Source: Desulfoprunum sp. (GTDB taxonomy: Bacteria > Desulfobacterota > Desulfobulbia > Desulfobulbales > Desulfocapsaceae). From it: a stretch of 9,856 bases of DNA. The position numbers and the translations under genes were made by a program. Positions 1 to 6,387 of the stretch are shown here, piece by piece (the first letter of the stretch is position 1; the number at the start of each line of letters is the position of its first letter). The DNA lies in the NCBI GenBank assembly GCA_030696435.1, contig JAUYSF010000302.1:1-9856 (forward strand), written 5' to 3'. The notes under the pieces are model-generated. The model did not search any database. It was not told where the DNA came from and saw only the letters and a list, made by a program, of their open reading frames with translations.

Positions 1-173
1 CGTAATCCAACATTGTTGCTGCTTGTCGTGGGAATCATGATTGTCATGTTGTTTTCGAGGATCTCTAGAACGTAGAACGTCTGATCAATACCTGCTACAG
101 TCTGGGTCAGGATAGATTTGATAACGCCAACACCATGAGCTGGATATACAGCCATATCACCTTCAGTAAACAC
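1..173 (-). CDS. carD: CarD-family RNA polymerase-binding transcriptional regulator (partial, 3' end outside window)
   Basis: Only the first 57 codons are present; the gene runs off the left edge. The visible protein starts VFTEGDMAVYPAHGVGVI and continues through YVLEILENNMTIMIPT, matching the N-terminal Tudor-like RNAP-interaction domain of the CarD/CdnL/TRCF-RID family, whose hallmarks are 'GDxVVYPAHGVG' and 'YVLxxxxxxMxIMIP'. In that family this domain binds the RNAP beta subunit and a C-terminal helical domain, not visible here, contacts promoter DNA to stabilise the open complex. The GTG at 171-173 is preferred because GGAG (180-183) lies 6 bases upstream. An in-frame ATG at 198-200 would add nine residues (MQFFYGERR) but has no Shine-Dalgarno. 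The gene lies downstream of pth on the same strand, about 300 bases away, so it probably has its own promoter. Family assignment is confident; the exact member is inferred. Confidence 0.9.
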   Translation of the reverse strand, partial: MFTEGDMAVYPAHGVGVIKSILTQTVAGIDQTFYVLEILENNMTIMIPTTSSNNVGL

Positions 174-475
174 TCTTCTCTCCCCATAAAAGAACTGCAT
201 GATACACGAAATTCACGTGCAATTGGAACTCTAACGGCAAACAGACCTTTTGTGATTGACAGTTGCCATACATACCATGCCCAACCCGGCTAAATTTTCT
301 TGCGGGAGGGAGATTGGCAGCAACTCTCTTTGAGTTGTGGAAACATTGCGTACCTTGATACGACTTCCTTGTTGAATAGTAGCATTGTACCATATCCAAA
401 GGAATTTTGCCCTGTTTTTTCGAAAATAGGTGCTCTGAGACGGACAACCGTAAAGAGTTAAAGCGAAATTTTAGT
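174..475. other. Intergenic region between pth and carD (302 bases)
   Basis: No convincing gene was found here. On the minus strand there is a possible extended -10 element (TGG followed by TACAAT, 384-389) and two weak inverted repeats: 411-430 (8-base arms around TTCG, AT-rich) and 321-337 (CAACTC/GAGTTG around 5 bases). Neither repeat is followed by a U-tract, so no clear terminator for pth is visible. The stretch most likely holds the carD promoter and a long leader. A 94-codon minus-strand frame here was rejected. Confidence 0.5.
384..389 (-). promoter_or_regulatory. Possible extended -10 promoter element for carD
   Basis: On the minus strand the sequence TGG-TACAAT resembles an extended -10 box (TGn + TATAAT-like). 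No recognisable -35 box lies 16-18 bases upstream. If used, it would give carD a leader of about 200 bases. Weak call based on one element. Confidence 0.25.
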
Positions 476-1084
476 TCACTTCACGGCGTTAATGAGGTTC
501 ATCGCTTTGACAGGCTGTTCTTCCAGCAGGTATTTGATCCCTTGTTCGAGTATATCCATCCTCTCGTCCAAGAGCATTCTTTCATCTTTTGACAACTGCG
601 ACAGGACATATTTCTCCACAGGAGTATCCGGGTGGATATCTCCCTTGCCCGGACGACCGACACCAATTTTTAAACGCCGGAAATCCTGAGTTCCAAGCGA
701 TTGAATAAGCGAACGGATGCCATTATGACCACCTGCTCCTCCGCCAGTAACAAGTTTGAGCCTCCCCGGGGGCATATCGATATCATCATGAATGATCAGG
801 AGGCGATCTGGACTGATCTTGAAATACTCGGCATACAGCGCAACGGCCCTACCACTCAGATTCATAAATGTGGTCGGTTTGACGAAACAGATTCGGCAGC
901 AACCGATGGAGACACGTCCTGACAGGGCCTGCCATTTTTCTGTGGTCAGACTGCAGTCCCACCTTCGGGCCAGTTCGTCCACAATGATAAAGCCAACATT
1001 ATGACGGGTTTTCTCATAGGAATCGCCTGGATTTCCGAGGCCGACAATGAGATAGTCACTCTCGCCCATAGACTTGATCCACAT
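476..1084 (-). CDS. pth: Peptidyl-tRNA hydrolase
   Basis: Pth (EC 3.1.1.29) releases peptides from peptidyl-tRNAs that fall off the ribosome, so the tRNAs can be recharged; it acts in the cytoplasm as a monomer. The 202-residue product is close to the usual length of about 190-195. It shows the family motifs in order: LIVGLGNPG (residues 12-20, with the conserved Asn18), TRHNVG with catalytic His28, the FMNLSG block with Asn75, HDD (99-101) and GGHNGIRS with Asn121. One deviation: the 'GGGHGGHNG' found in E. coli reads GGGAGGHNG here. The start is uncertain. The ATG at 1082-1084 follows a terminator U-tract directly and has no Shine-Dalgarno; the in-frame ATG at 1067-1069 (MGESDYLIVGLG) is equally plausible and would give 197 residues. 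It follows rplY, the usual partner, but a strong hairpin separates them. Function is confident. Confidence 0.95.
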   Translation of the reverse strand: MWIKSMGESDYLIVGLGNPGDSYEKTRHNVGFIIVDELARRWDCSLTTEKWQALSGRVSIGCCRICFVKPTTFMNLSGRAVALYAEYFKISPDRLLIIHDDIDMPPGRLKLVTGGGAGGHNGIRSLIQSLGTQDFRRLKIGVGRPGKGDIHPDTPVEKYVLSQLSKDERMLLDERMDILEQGIKYLLEEQPVKAMNLINAVK

Positions 1085-1135
1085 GAAAAAGAAAAAAGAA
1101 ATCCGGAAAGATGCCAGAGAGACACCTTTCCGGAT
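1085..1135 (-). terminator. Rho-independent terminator after rplY
   Basis: On the minus strand the arms 1135-1121 and 1115-1101 form a 15-bp stem. Its outer 10 bp (ATCCGGAAAG/CTTTCCGGAT) are perfect; the inner five pairs include two G-U wobbles; the loop is UCUCU. A U-rich tract follows at 1100-1085 (two, six and five U runs broken by single C). This is a classic intrinsic terminator layout for the serA-to-rplY transcript. The base after the tract is the A of the first possible pth ATG, so pth expression would need read-through or an unseen promoter. Confidence 0.85.
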
Positions 1136-1200
1136 GAAAAGAACAGCAGCAAAAGATCAATGTTACAACGGCCTAAACCAGCACACTCTAGGGCCTTTGC

Positions 1201-1770
1201 CTACTTACTCTCGCCGAGTTTCTTGTCGACCTTAACACAGATGGTTTTGGCATCGGAGATGAGTTTGAGAGAATCCGGCAGTGCTATATTGCCGAAATTC
1301 AAATGCTCTCCAATTTTCAAATCGGTGACAATCAAAGTACACTCATCAGGGATATCAAGCGGAAGTCCCTCCAGCACAACAGTTTCTTTCTCTATGAACA
1401 TTTCGCCGCCAAGATCAACACCTTTAGCAACTCCGGTGAAGACCACGGGTACCTTGAAACGCCGTGGCTTCTGGAGATCAATCTCGCAGAAATCGGCATG
1501 GATCAAAGTGTCACGGACTGGATCGGTTTGCACTTCGCCGACCAGCACGTGGCGGTCACCCTCTCCCTCAACTTTCAGGGTCACTATAACGTTGCGCCGA
1601 TAGATCGCCAGCAACTGATGCATCAGTGTTTTTGAATCAAGCTCAAGCGGCAAAGCCACTGAACCGCCACCATAGACAATCGCCGGTGTTTTTCCGGATA
1701 CACGCAGGCGCCTCATCGCGCCTTTACCAGCTGATGAACGTACTTTCGCAGACATCTCTACCTGAAGCAT
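1201..1770 (-). CDS. rplY: 50S ribosomal protein bL25, CTC/TL5 long form
   Basis: bL25 binds 5S rRNA in the central protuberance of the 50S subunit. This 189-residue product is the long (CTC/TL5-like) form, about twice the E. coli protein. Residues 1-95 form the L25 domain, with RSSAGKGAMRRLRVSGKTPAIVYG near the N-terminus and HADF at 91-94. Residues 100-185 form the C-terminal beta domain, including the VVFTGVAKGVDLGG block. The start at 1770 (MLQVEMSAKVR) is chosen over an ATG six codons upstream because AGGAGG (1775-1780) lies just before it; that Shine-Dalgarno would be inside the longer frame. The gene lies 111 bases after prs on the same strand, as in many proteobacteria where prs, rplY and pth cluster. 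An intrinsic terminator follows. In other bacteria the CTC form is linked to general stress; nothing here tests that. Confidence 0.95.
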   Translation of the reverse strand: MLQVEMSAKVRSSAGKGAMRRLRVSGKTPAIVYGGGSVALPLELDSKTLMHQLLAIYRRNVIVTLKVEGEGDRHVLVGEVQTDPVRDTLIHADFCEIDLQKPRRFKVPVVFTGVAKGVDLGGEMFIEKETVVLEGLPLDIPDECTLIVTDLKIGEHLNFGNIALPDSLKLISDAKTICVKVDKKLGESK

Positions 1771-1774
1771 ACTC

Positions 1775-1780
1775 CCTCCT
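1775..1780 (-). promoter_or_regulatory. Shine-Dalgarno of rplY
   Basis: A consensus AGGAGG on the minus strand with a 4-base spacer before the ATG at 1768-1770. It sets the rplY start, since the upstream in-frame ATG (1786-1788) would place this site inside the coding region. Confidence 0.8.
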
Positions 1781-1881
1781 TCGCCCAATGACCAGTCTGC
1801 AGAGCCGACAACTCCTGAACAGTCGAGCGTTTGTATAAATGATGTGTCATTTTTTTATGACGTAATGGACATGAAAGCCAG

Positions 1882-2820
1882 TTACACAAACAGTGAACTG
1901 ACGGAATCTTCGTTATGGATGCGCCGTATGGCATCAGCTAACAAAGCCGACACGGAAAGCACCTTAATCTTAGCACATTTCAGGGATTCTCCACGGAGCG
2001 GAATCGAGTTAGTCACCACCAGCGACTTAATATCTGATTTATTGAGCCGCTCGATAGCCGGTCCTGATAATACGGGATGCGAACAACAGGCATGCACTTC
2101 CCTGGCGCCATTCTTCAGCAAGGTAGCCGCGCCACTGCACAAAGTTCCCGCTGTATCGACCATATCATCAAGCAGAATAGCCGTCTTGCCTTTAACATCG
2201 CCGATAACGTGCATGGCCTCGCACTCATTGGGCCGATCGCGTCGTTTGTCGATGATCGCAAGACCAGTGTTCAATCGTTTGGCAAAGGCTCGGGTCCTTT
2301 CAACTCCGCCGGCATCAGGAGAGACCATGATAACATCGTCGAACTCCCGCTCGATATATTTCAGCAGGACCGGAGCAGCATAGAGGTGATCAACAGGGAT
2401 ATTAAAAAAGCCTTGAATCTGTCCGGCATGCAAGTCCATGCACAGAACCCTGCGAACTCCGACTACCATCAGCATTTCGGCCACAACTTTGGCGGAAATC
2501 GGCACCCGAGGCGCATTCTTTCTATCCTGTCGGGCATAGCCATAATAGGGTATTACTGCGGTGATCCTTCTCGCCGAGGCCCTTCTCATAGCATCTACCA
2601 TTATGACCAACTCCATGAGATGGTCATTGACCGGAGTACAGGTCGGCTGGATGATATAAACATCAGTGCCGCGAACATTTTCCCCTATCTCGACAAAGAT
2701 CTCACCATCACTGAATTTTCTCACCTCGGCTTCACAGAGTGGCAAGTCAAGATGGGTGGCTATATCAAGCGCCAAATCCCTGTGCGCATTTCCTGAAAAA
2801 ATCTTGATTATATTGGCCAT
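1882..2820 (-). CDS. prs: Ribose-phosphate pyrophosphokinase (PRPP synthetase, class I)
   Basis: Prs (EC 2.7.6.1) transfers pyrophosphate from ATP to ribose 5-phosphate, making PRPP for purine, pyrimidine, NAD, histidine and tryptophan synthesis. The 312-residue product has the normal class I length. Visible motifs: KFSDGE (36-41), IIQPT with NDHLMEL (57-71), [12 protein letters not shown] (90-101), [12 protein letters not shown] with the ATP-binding His131, the PDAGG segment (169-172), the flexible-loop catalytic DKRR (191-194), and the ribose-phosphate loop DDMVDTAGT (218-226). The start at 2820 ([17 protein letters not shown]) fits the family; the frame stays open upstream through the tRNA gene, which cannot be coding for Prs. 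No strong Shine-Dalgarno precedes it. It lies 47 bases after the CCA end of tRNA-Gln, so it may be translated from a transcript cut by tRNA processing. Confidence 0.97.
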   Translation of the reverse strand: MANIIKIFSGNAHRDLALDIATHLDLPLCEAEVRKFSDGEIFVEIGENVRGTDVYIIQPTCTPVNDHLMELVIMVDAMRRASARRITAVIPYYGYARQDRKNAPRVPISAKVVAEMLMVVGVRRVLCMDLHAGQIQGFFNIPVDHLYAAPVLLKYIEREFDDVIMVSPDAGGVERTRAFAKRLNTGLAIIDKRRDRPNECEAMHVIGDVKGKTAILLDDMVDTAGTLCSGAATLLKNGAREVHACCSHPVLSGPAIERLNKSDIKSLVVTNSIPLRGESLKCAKIKVLSVSALLADAIRRIHNEDSVSSLFV

Positions 2821-2854
2821 GGTCTTATTTAGGTAGTTAATATGAAGGGTTGAG

Positions 2855-3826
2855 TTATCTCTCGAATTGGCTGGGGCGGAAGGATTCGAACCTACGAATG
2901 CCGGGATCAAAACCCGGTGCCTTACCACTTGGCGACGCCCCATCCTGCGCTCGAGTCACAAAAACTCTCTCTCCATATTTCCGACGCAGAGTTTCTGCAA
3001 GACCATGCATGCGTGCATGGTCTGTCGAGGAATCCGGAAAGACTCCGAAAACCGTCGGGCCGCTCCCCGACATCAATGCCGCTTTTGCCCCGGCTGTTAG
3101 CAGAGTCTTTTTTATTTCAGCCAGTTCCGGGTATTTTTCGATGGTAATCAGTTCCAGGTCATTCGCCATCGCGGCCAGAGACAAGGAACCTCCGCTATTT
3201 TTTTGAAAACCTGTTAATCTAGAATTTTTCTGCCCCGTTGTCAATGCAAAATTTTCAAAGACCCAGCGGGTTGAAACCGGGAAGCCTGGATTTATCAATA
3301 AAAAATAATTTCCTGCAAGAGATGGGACTTGCTGCATGACCTCCCCCACTCCGGTCGCCAGCACTGCATCCATTTCCGTAGTAAAAAAAGGGACATCTGC
3401 ACCAAGAAGCAAGGCCATTTTCAATAGCTCCTGCTCTGAAAATTCCCTTTCAAAAAGAGAATTTAGACCCAGCAGCACCGTTCCGGCGTCGCTGCTGCCG
3501 CCACCAAGTCCTGCCGCCGCTGGAATCCGTTTGGCAAGCTGAATATTGACCCCTGAGCCCTTGCCTCGAGTGCTGGCGGCAAAAAAGAGTTCAGCAGCCT
3601 TCCAGGCCAGGTTGGAACGATCTGCAGGGAGAGCTCTGTCACTGCAGATCAGGGTGATAGCCGTATCCGGCCTGAGCTGCAAGGTGATATCATCGCAGAG
3701 ATCAAGCTTCTGCATCCAGGTCTCGAGATCATGATAGCCGTCCGCTCGTCGCCCACGGACATGGAGCATCAGATTGACCTTGGCAGGTGCCGATAGACGC
3801 AGACTACGAAGTGCGTCAGCTTTCAC
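2855..3826 (-). CDS. ispE: 4-diphosphocytidyl-2-C-methyl-D-erythritol kinase
   Basis: IspE (EC 2.7.1.148) is the ATP-dependent GHMP kinase that phosphorylates CDP-ME in the MEP route to isoprenoids. Visible motifs: APAKVNL with catalytic Lys16, [12 protein letters not shown] (25-36), the ATP-binding [14 protein letters not shown] (102-115), GADVPFF with catalytic Asp144, and [12 protein letters not shown] (252-263). The start is a GTG (3824-3826); the frame opens only after a TAA shortly upstream and no ATG fits. The 323-residue frame is longer than usual (E. coli 283). The native protein should end near residue 295, but no stop occurs there. Residues 296-320 ([20 protein letters not shown] and on) are a translation of the entire tRNA-Gln gene, and TAA comes at 2855-2857. 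The true C-terminus in the cell is therefore uncertain: it depends on whether the transcript is cut by RNase P before translation ends. The gene lies 55 bases after the DUF1844 gene. Confidence 0.93.
   Translation of the reverse strand: MKADALRSLRLSAPAKVNLMLHVRGRRADGYHDLETWMQKLDLCDDITLQLRPDTAITLICSDRALPADRSNLAWKAAELFFAASTRGKGSGVNIQLAKRIPAAAGLGGGSSDAGTVLLGLNSLFEREFSEQELLKMALLLGADVPFFTTEMDAVLATGVGEVMQQVPSLAGNYFLLINPGFPVSTRWVFENFALTTGQKNSRLTGFQKNSGGSLSLAAMANDLELITIEKYPELAEIKKTLLTAGAKAALMSGSGPTVFGVFPDSSTDHARMHGLAETLRRKYGERVFVTRAQDGASPSGKAPGFDPGIRRFESFRPSQFER
2868..2942 (-). tRNA. tRNA-Gln (anticodon UUG)
   Basis: The 75-base gene, read on the minus strand, folds as a cloverleaf. The acceptor is TGGGGCG/CGCCCCA (7 bp), the D-arm GCCAAGTGGTAAGGC, and the anticodon arm CCGGG-TTTTGAT-CCCGG carries TTG. 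The variable loop is CATTC, the T-loop TTCGAAT, then discriminator G and an encoded CCA (2868-2870). The weak U1-A72 pair, G73 and U35/G36 are the known GlnRS identity elements, agreeing with glnS in the same window. The T-stem GTAGG/CCTTC contains one U-U mismatch (50:64). The gene lies inside the 3' end of the ispE frame on the same strand and 47 bases before prs, so it must be cut out of a longer transcript unless it has its own promoter inside ispE. Confidence 0.97.
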
Positions 3827-3881
3827 AGGCGGACCTGAGGCCGCAAGCCGCAGCAGAGTGGATTACACCGGACAGCCCGGT

Positions 3882-4223
3882 TCATTTTTTGACCGCTTTG
3901 ACATATCGCAGCTTTACATCATAGAGGATATTTTTCAGCAGTTCATCCTCTTCTTTCAACAGGTTTCCTTTGGTTTTCTGTTCAAGAAGAACCAAGGTGT
4001 CGATCCCGTGTCGGGCCAGATCAAACTCCGGCTCCCGCTTGCCCGTCACCGGATCGCCAATCTCACCCAGATGATACAGCACCGACGTATTCAAGGACAT
4101 GATAAAAGCAGGGAAGGTGACCTCCGGCATGACACATTTTCCGTGCCGGTCCGGTATCTTGCCTTCTCCACAATGACAATCCCCTTTGCTGCTCTCTTTT
4201 TTTTCAGTTTCTTTCTCTTCCAT
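3882..4223 (-). CDS. DUF1844 domain protein with an N-terminal Cys/His cluster
   Basis: A 113-residue soluble protein of unknown function. Residues about 35-110 match the DUF1844 pattern as I know it: FPAFIMSLNTSVLYHLGEIGDP, then ARHGIDTLVLLEQKTKGNL, then EEDELLKNILYDVKLRYV, predicted mostly helical. Ahead of it is a charged Lys/Glu-rich segment (1-14) and a compact cluster, Cys16-His-Cys18 with His27 and Cys30, spaced CxC-x8-H-x2-C, that could bind a metal. No signal peptide or membrane segment is seen. The start at 4223 is supported by GAGGAG (4234-4239), with a rather long 10-base spacer. It lies 47 bases after serA and 55 before ispE on the same strand, so it is probably cotranscribed with them. 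Domain name is fairly sure; function is unknown and the neighbours do not settle it. Confidence 0.85.
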   Translation of the reverse strand: MEEKETEKKESSKGDCHCGEGKIPDRHGKCVMPEVTFPAFIMSLNTSVLYHLGEIGDPVTGKREPEFDLARHGIDTLVLLEQKTKGNLLKEEDELLKNILYDVKLRYVKAVKK

Positions 4224-4270
4224 AAGCCTGGTTCTCCTCGGTAAGATTAAGCAGTATGCCCCGGCTACTC

Positions 4271-5863
4271 TCAGAACCTATTCAGTTCCAGAACTACCGC
4301 GTCATCTATGTTTTCCAGTTCACGCACCTTGGCCAGCAATTCCTTGGAAATCAGCTCATCCGTGCTGAGAAAAATGATATTTTGCTTGCTGGCTTCTTCA
4401 CGTCCCACCGTCATCCGGGAGATATTCACCCCAGCTTTCCCCAAAGTAGTTCCGAGGGCACCGATTACCCCTGGCACATCGTTATTGTAGACCAACAGCA
4501 TAGGACCTGCGGGAAGAGCCTCAAGACGGAATGAGTTGAGACGAACCAACCGCGGTTCGTTCTTACCGAAGACCGTCCCGACCAGAACGTTTTCGCCTTC
4601 TGTAGTGACCACTTTGACGGAGAGGACATTGTTGAAATCATGAGCTTTCTCGGTCTTAGATTCAACAACCCGGATACCACGTTCTTTAGCGATGACCGGG
4701 GCATTGACATAATTGACCGCATCCTGCAAAATCGGGGTGAAGAGGCCCTTCAGAAAAGCAACCGTGATGGGCGCAGTATTGAGCTCAGCCAATTCACCGC
4801 TGTATTCAATGTTCACCGCCTGAACACCGCCCTTGGCCACCTGCATGTGCAACGAGCCAAGCATCTCACCGAGGACGATATAAGGGCCGACCTGAGCCAG
4901 GACATCGCTGCTGACGGAAGGCATATTGACGGCATTGGTCACTGATCCCTTCAAGAGATATTCAGCAATCTGTTCAGCGATGATCAGGGCGACATTCTCC
5001 TGGGCCTCGCTTGTCGAAGCGCCCAGATGCGGGGTGCAGATAAAATTCTTCAGACCGAGCAGCGGACAATTCTCAGGGGTCGTCGGCTCGACAGCAAAGA
5101 CGTCAAGGGCCGCACCTCCTATCTCACCATTGACCAGGGCCTCATACAGGGCCTTTTCGTCGCAGACTCCGCCGCGGGCACAGTCAACGAACATCGCATC
5201 TTTTTTCATGGCCGTAAAAAAATCGGTAGACAGAAGATTTTTGGTCTCCTTGGTCAGAGGGACATGGACCGTGACAAAATCGGCGCGTCGCGCCAGTTCC
5301 ATGAGATCAACCAGCTCAACACCAATTTTTTCAGCAATCTCCTGGGGTAGATGCGGATCGTAGGCGATGGTTTTCATCTTCAGCCCCTGGGCCCTGCTGG
5401 CGGCAATGCCACCGATCCTGCCAATGCCGACGATGCCGAAGGTCTTACCGGTCAACTCGCGGCCCATGAAACTCTTTTTCTCCCACTTGCCGGCCTTCAT
5501 CGAGGCGGTGGCCTGGGGAATATTGCGGGACAGGGACATCATCATGGCAATGGCATGTTCTGCCGCCGTTGTGGCATTACCATCCGGGGCGTTCATGACC
5601 ACAATACCCTTCTGACTGGCAGCAGGAATATCGACATTGTCAAGACCGATACCGGCACGCCCTACGACCTTCAGCTTGTGGGCAGCCTCCAGCAGATCGG
5701 CCGTCACCTTGGTGGCACTGCGAATGACCAAGCCATCATAGTTGCCGATGATCTTTTTCAGCTCCTCCGGGCTGAGCCCGGTATTGCAATCAACTTCAAG
5801 CCCGGCCTCTTCAAGTATCTTCACGCCTGCAGGCGACAAATTATCACTGATCAGTACTTTCAT
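4271..5863 (-). CDS. serA: D-3-phosphoglycerate dehydrogenase, long form with ASB and ACT domains
   Basis: SerA (EC 1.1.1.95) oxidises 3-phosphoglycerate with NAD to 3-phosphohydroxypyruvate, the first step of serine synthesis. The 530-residue product is the long form. The split substrate/NAD-binding dehydrogenase core spans residues 1 to about 310. It has the Rossmann motif GIVGIGRIG (143-151), catalytic Arg230 in CARGG, Glu259 in AVEP and His279 in TPHLGAST. An intervening allosteric substrate-binding domain covers about 320-450, and an ACT domain 455-530 (NNDVPGVIGALGTTLG, then VNISRMTVGRE). ACT domains in this family bind serine, so feedback inhibition is likely. The start at 5863 is chosen because AAGGAG lies 5 bases upstream; a frame ten codons longer would bury that site. 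It is the first gene of the leftward cluster, behind a promoter-like site at 5984-6012, and is divergent from gltX. Confidence 0.97.
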   Translation of the reverse strand: MKVLISDNLSPAGVKILEEAGLEVDCNTGLSPEELKKIIGNYDGLVIRSATKVTADLLEAAHKLKVVGRAGIGLDNVDIPAASQKGIVVMNAPDGNATTAAEHAIAMMMSLSRNIPQATASMKAGKWEKKSFMGRELTGKTFGIVGIGRIGGIAASRAQGLKMKTIAYDPHLPQEIAEKIGVELVDLMELARRADFVTVHVPLTKETKNLLSTDFFTAMKKDAMFVDCARGGVCDEKALYEALVNGEIGGAALDVFAVEPTTPENCPLLGLKNFICTPHLGASTSEAQENVALIIAEQIAEYLLKGSVTNAVNMPSVSSDVLAQVGPYIVLGEMLGSLHMQVAKGGVQAVNIEYSGELAELNTAPITVAFLKGLFTPILQDAVNYVNAPVIAKERGIRVVESKTEKAHDFNNVLSVKVVTTEGENVLVGTVFGKNEPRLVRLNSFRLEALPAGPMLLVYNNDVPGVIGALGTTLGKAGVNISRMTVGREEASKQNIIFLSTDELISKELLAKVRELENIDDAVVLELNRF

Positions 5864-5868
5864 CTCCG

Positions 5869-5874
5869 CTCCTT
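5869..5874 (-). promoter_or_regulatory. Shine-Dalgarno of serA
   Basis: AAGGAG on the minus strand, 5 bases before the ATG at 5861-5863. It decides the serA start in favour of MKVLISDNLS over the upstream ATG at 5891-5893. Confidence 0.8.
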
Positions 5875-5892
5875 GTGCCGTAGCTGTATGCA

Positions 5893-5913
5893 TCTGCCCG
5901 GGTGACGGACAGA
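5893..5913 (-). other. Stem-loop in the serA leader
   Basis: On the minus strand TCTGTCCG and CGGGCAGA form an 8-bp stem (one G-U pair) around a 5-base loop, ending about 30 bases before the serA ATG. There is no U-tract, so it is not a terminator. It could affect mRNA stability or ribosome access, or it may be incidental. Confidence 0.4.
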
Positions 5914-5983
5914 CCAGTCAGTTCATACTCTTCATGATGTGCAATCCCGGAGTTTCCTGGCCTGCACTCCCCTCAATCGAAAG

Positions 5984-6012
5984 AGTATAAAGACCCGGTA
6001 ATCCGTCGGCAA
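5984..6012 (-). promoter_or_regulatory. Sigma70-type promoter of serA and its downstream genes
   Basis: On the minus strand, -35 TTGCCG (6007-6012), a 17-base spacer and -10 TATACT (5984-5989) match the housekeeping consensus well (4 of 6 and 5 of 6). Transcription would start near 5977, giving a leader of about 114 bases before serA. No later gene down to rplY has an equally clear promoter, so this may drive serA, the DUF1844 gene, ispE, tRNA-Gln, prs and rplY. Confidence 0.65.
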
Positions 6013-6250
6013 TCAACCAATAAAAGCAGAAACTATACAGGCTTCATTGCCGGAGAACAAGAAAAATGCACTCGTTTCTCTTATCCCCACAGGAGCCTTG
6101 CAGCTCAATCACAGCCATCTTCATCCTTTGGGAACGAATAGGAGTTGAACTATCAATTTGAAGACGATATAAAGCATGCTCTTTCCCTCCTGCCGCAGCC
6201 ACTGCCCCTCTTCCCCGAAAGGCTCACGTCCGATGTAACAGGAAAGGATT

Positions 6251-6279
6251 TTGCAAAACTGACATATCTGCTATACAAT
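6251..6279 (+). promoter_or_regulatory. Sigma70-type promoter of gltX-glnS
   Basis: TTGCAA (6251-6256), a 17-base spacer and TACAAT (6274-6279) match the housekeeping consensus (5 of 6 in each box). Transcription would start near 6286 and give a leader of about 100 bases before gltX, which contains the bipartite stem at 6322-6357. Confidence 0.7.
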
Positions 6280-6321
6280 ATGCCGATATTCTCATTAACA
6301 TCACAGCAAACTGCCGATCGA

Positions 6322-6357
6322 CAAGCTCTTGGGTGCCGTTGCCGGCACCTCCGCTTG
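6322..6357 (+). other. Bipartite stem-loop in the gltX leader
   Basis: An inner stem GGTGCCG/CGGCACC (6332-6338 with 6343-6349, loop TTGC, plus a G-U pair at 6331/6350) is topped off by an outer stem CAAGC/GCTTG (6322-6326 with 6353-6357) across a small internal loop. No U-tract follows, so it is not a terminator. It ends 16 bases before the Shine-Dalgarno and may tune gltX translation or mRNA stability. Confidence 0.5.
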
Positions 6358-6387
6358 CGAGAATTCATCTTCCAGGAGTAATCCCGT

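Larger units (their letters stand above)
5864..6387. other. Divergent serA/gltX intergenic region (524 bases)
   Basis: This region holds the serA promoter and leader on the left and the gltX promoter and leader on the right. The central part, roughly 6013-6250, shows no convincing gene, RNA or repeat. A 78-codon plus-strand frame starting with TTG at 6145 overlaps the gltX promoter and resembles nothing I know, so it was not called. No palindromic operator shared by the two promoters was seen. Confidence 0.6.

Noticed and set aside
321..337. CAACTC/GAGTTG inverted repeat
   Set aside because: A 6-bp stem with no U-tract and no context; expected by chance at this size.
163..447. 94-codon minus-strand open frame between pth and carD
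   Set aside because: It overlaps the carD start in another frame, resembles no family I know, and covers the likely carD promoter and leader.
1846..1861. GTCAT-T6-ATGAC inverted repeat between prs and rplY, within a weak outer repeat 1829-1891
   Set aside because: The 5-bp stem is short and AT-rich, the T run is in the loop, and no U-tract follows, so it is not a credible terminator.
2821..2943. N-terminal extension of prs by 41 codons
   Set aside because: The extension is a translation of tRNA-Gln and the following spacer; the family start [17 protein letters not shown] fits exactly at 2820.
5351..5905. 184-codon plus-strand open frame opposite serA, and similar long frames opposite rplY, prs and gltX
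   Set aside because: They are antisense shadows of well-identified genes, with no recognisable protein features.
6145..6381. 78-codon plus-strand open frame before gltX, starting with TTG
   Set aside because: Its only start is TTG, it runs over the gltX promoter and leader stem, and the protein shows no recognisable motif or composition typical of a gene.
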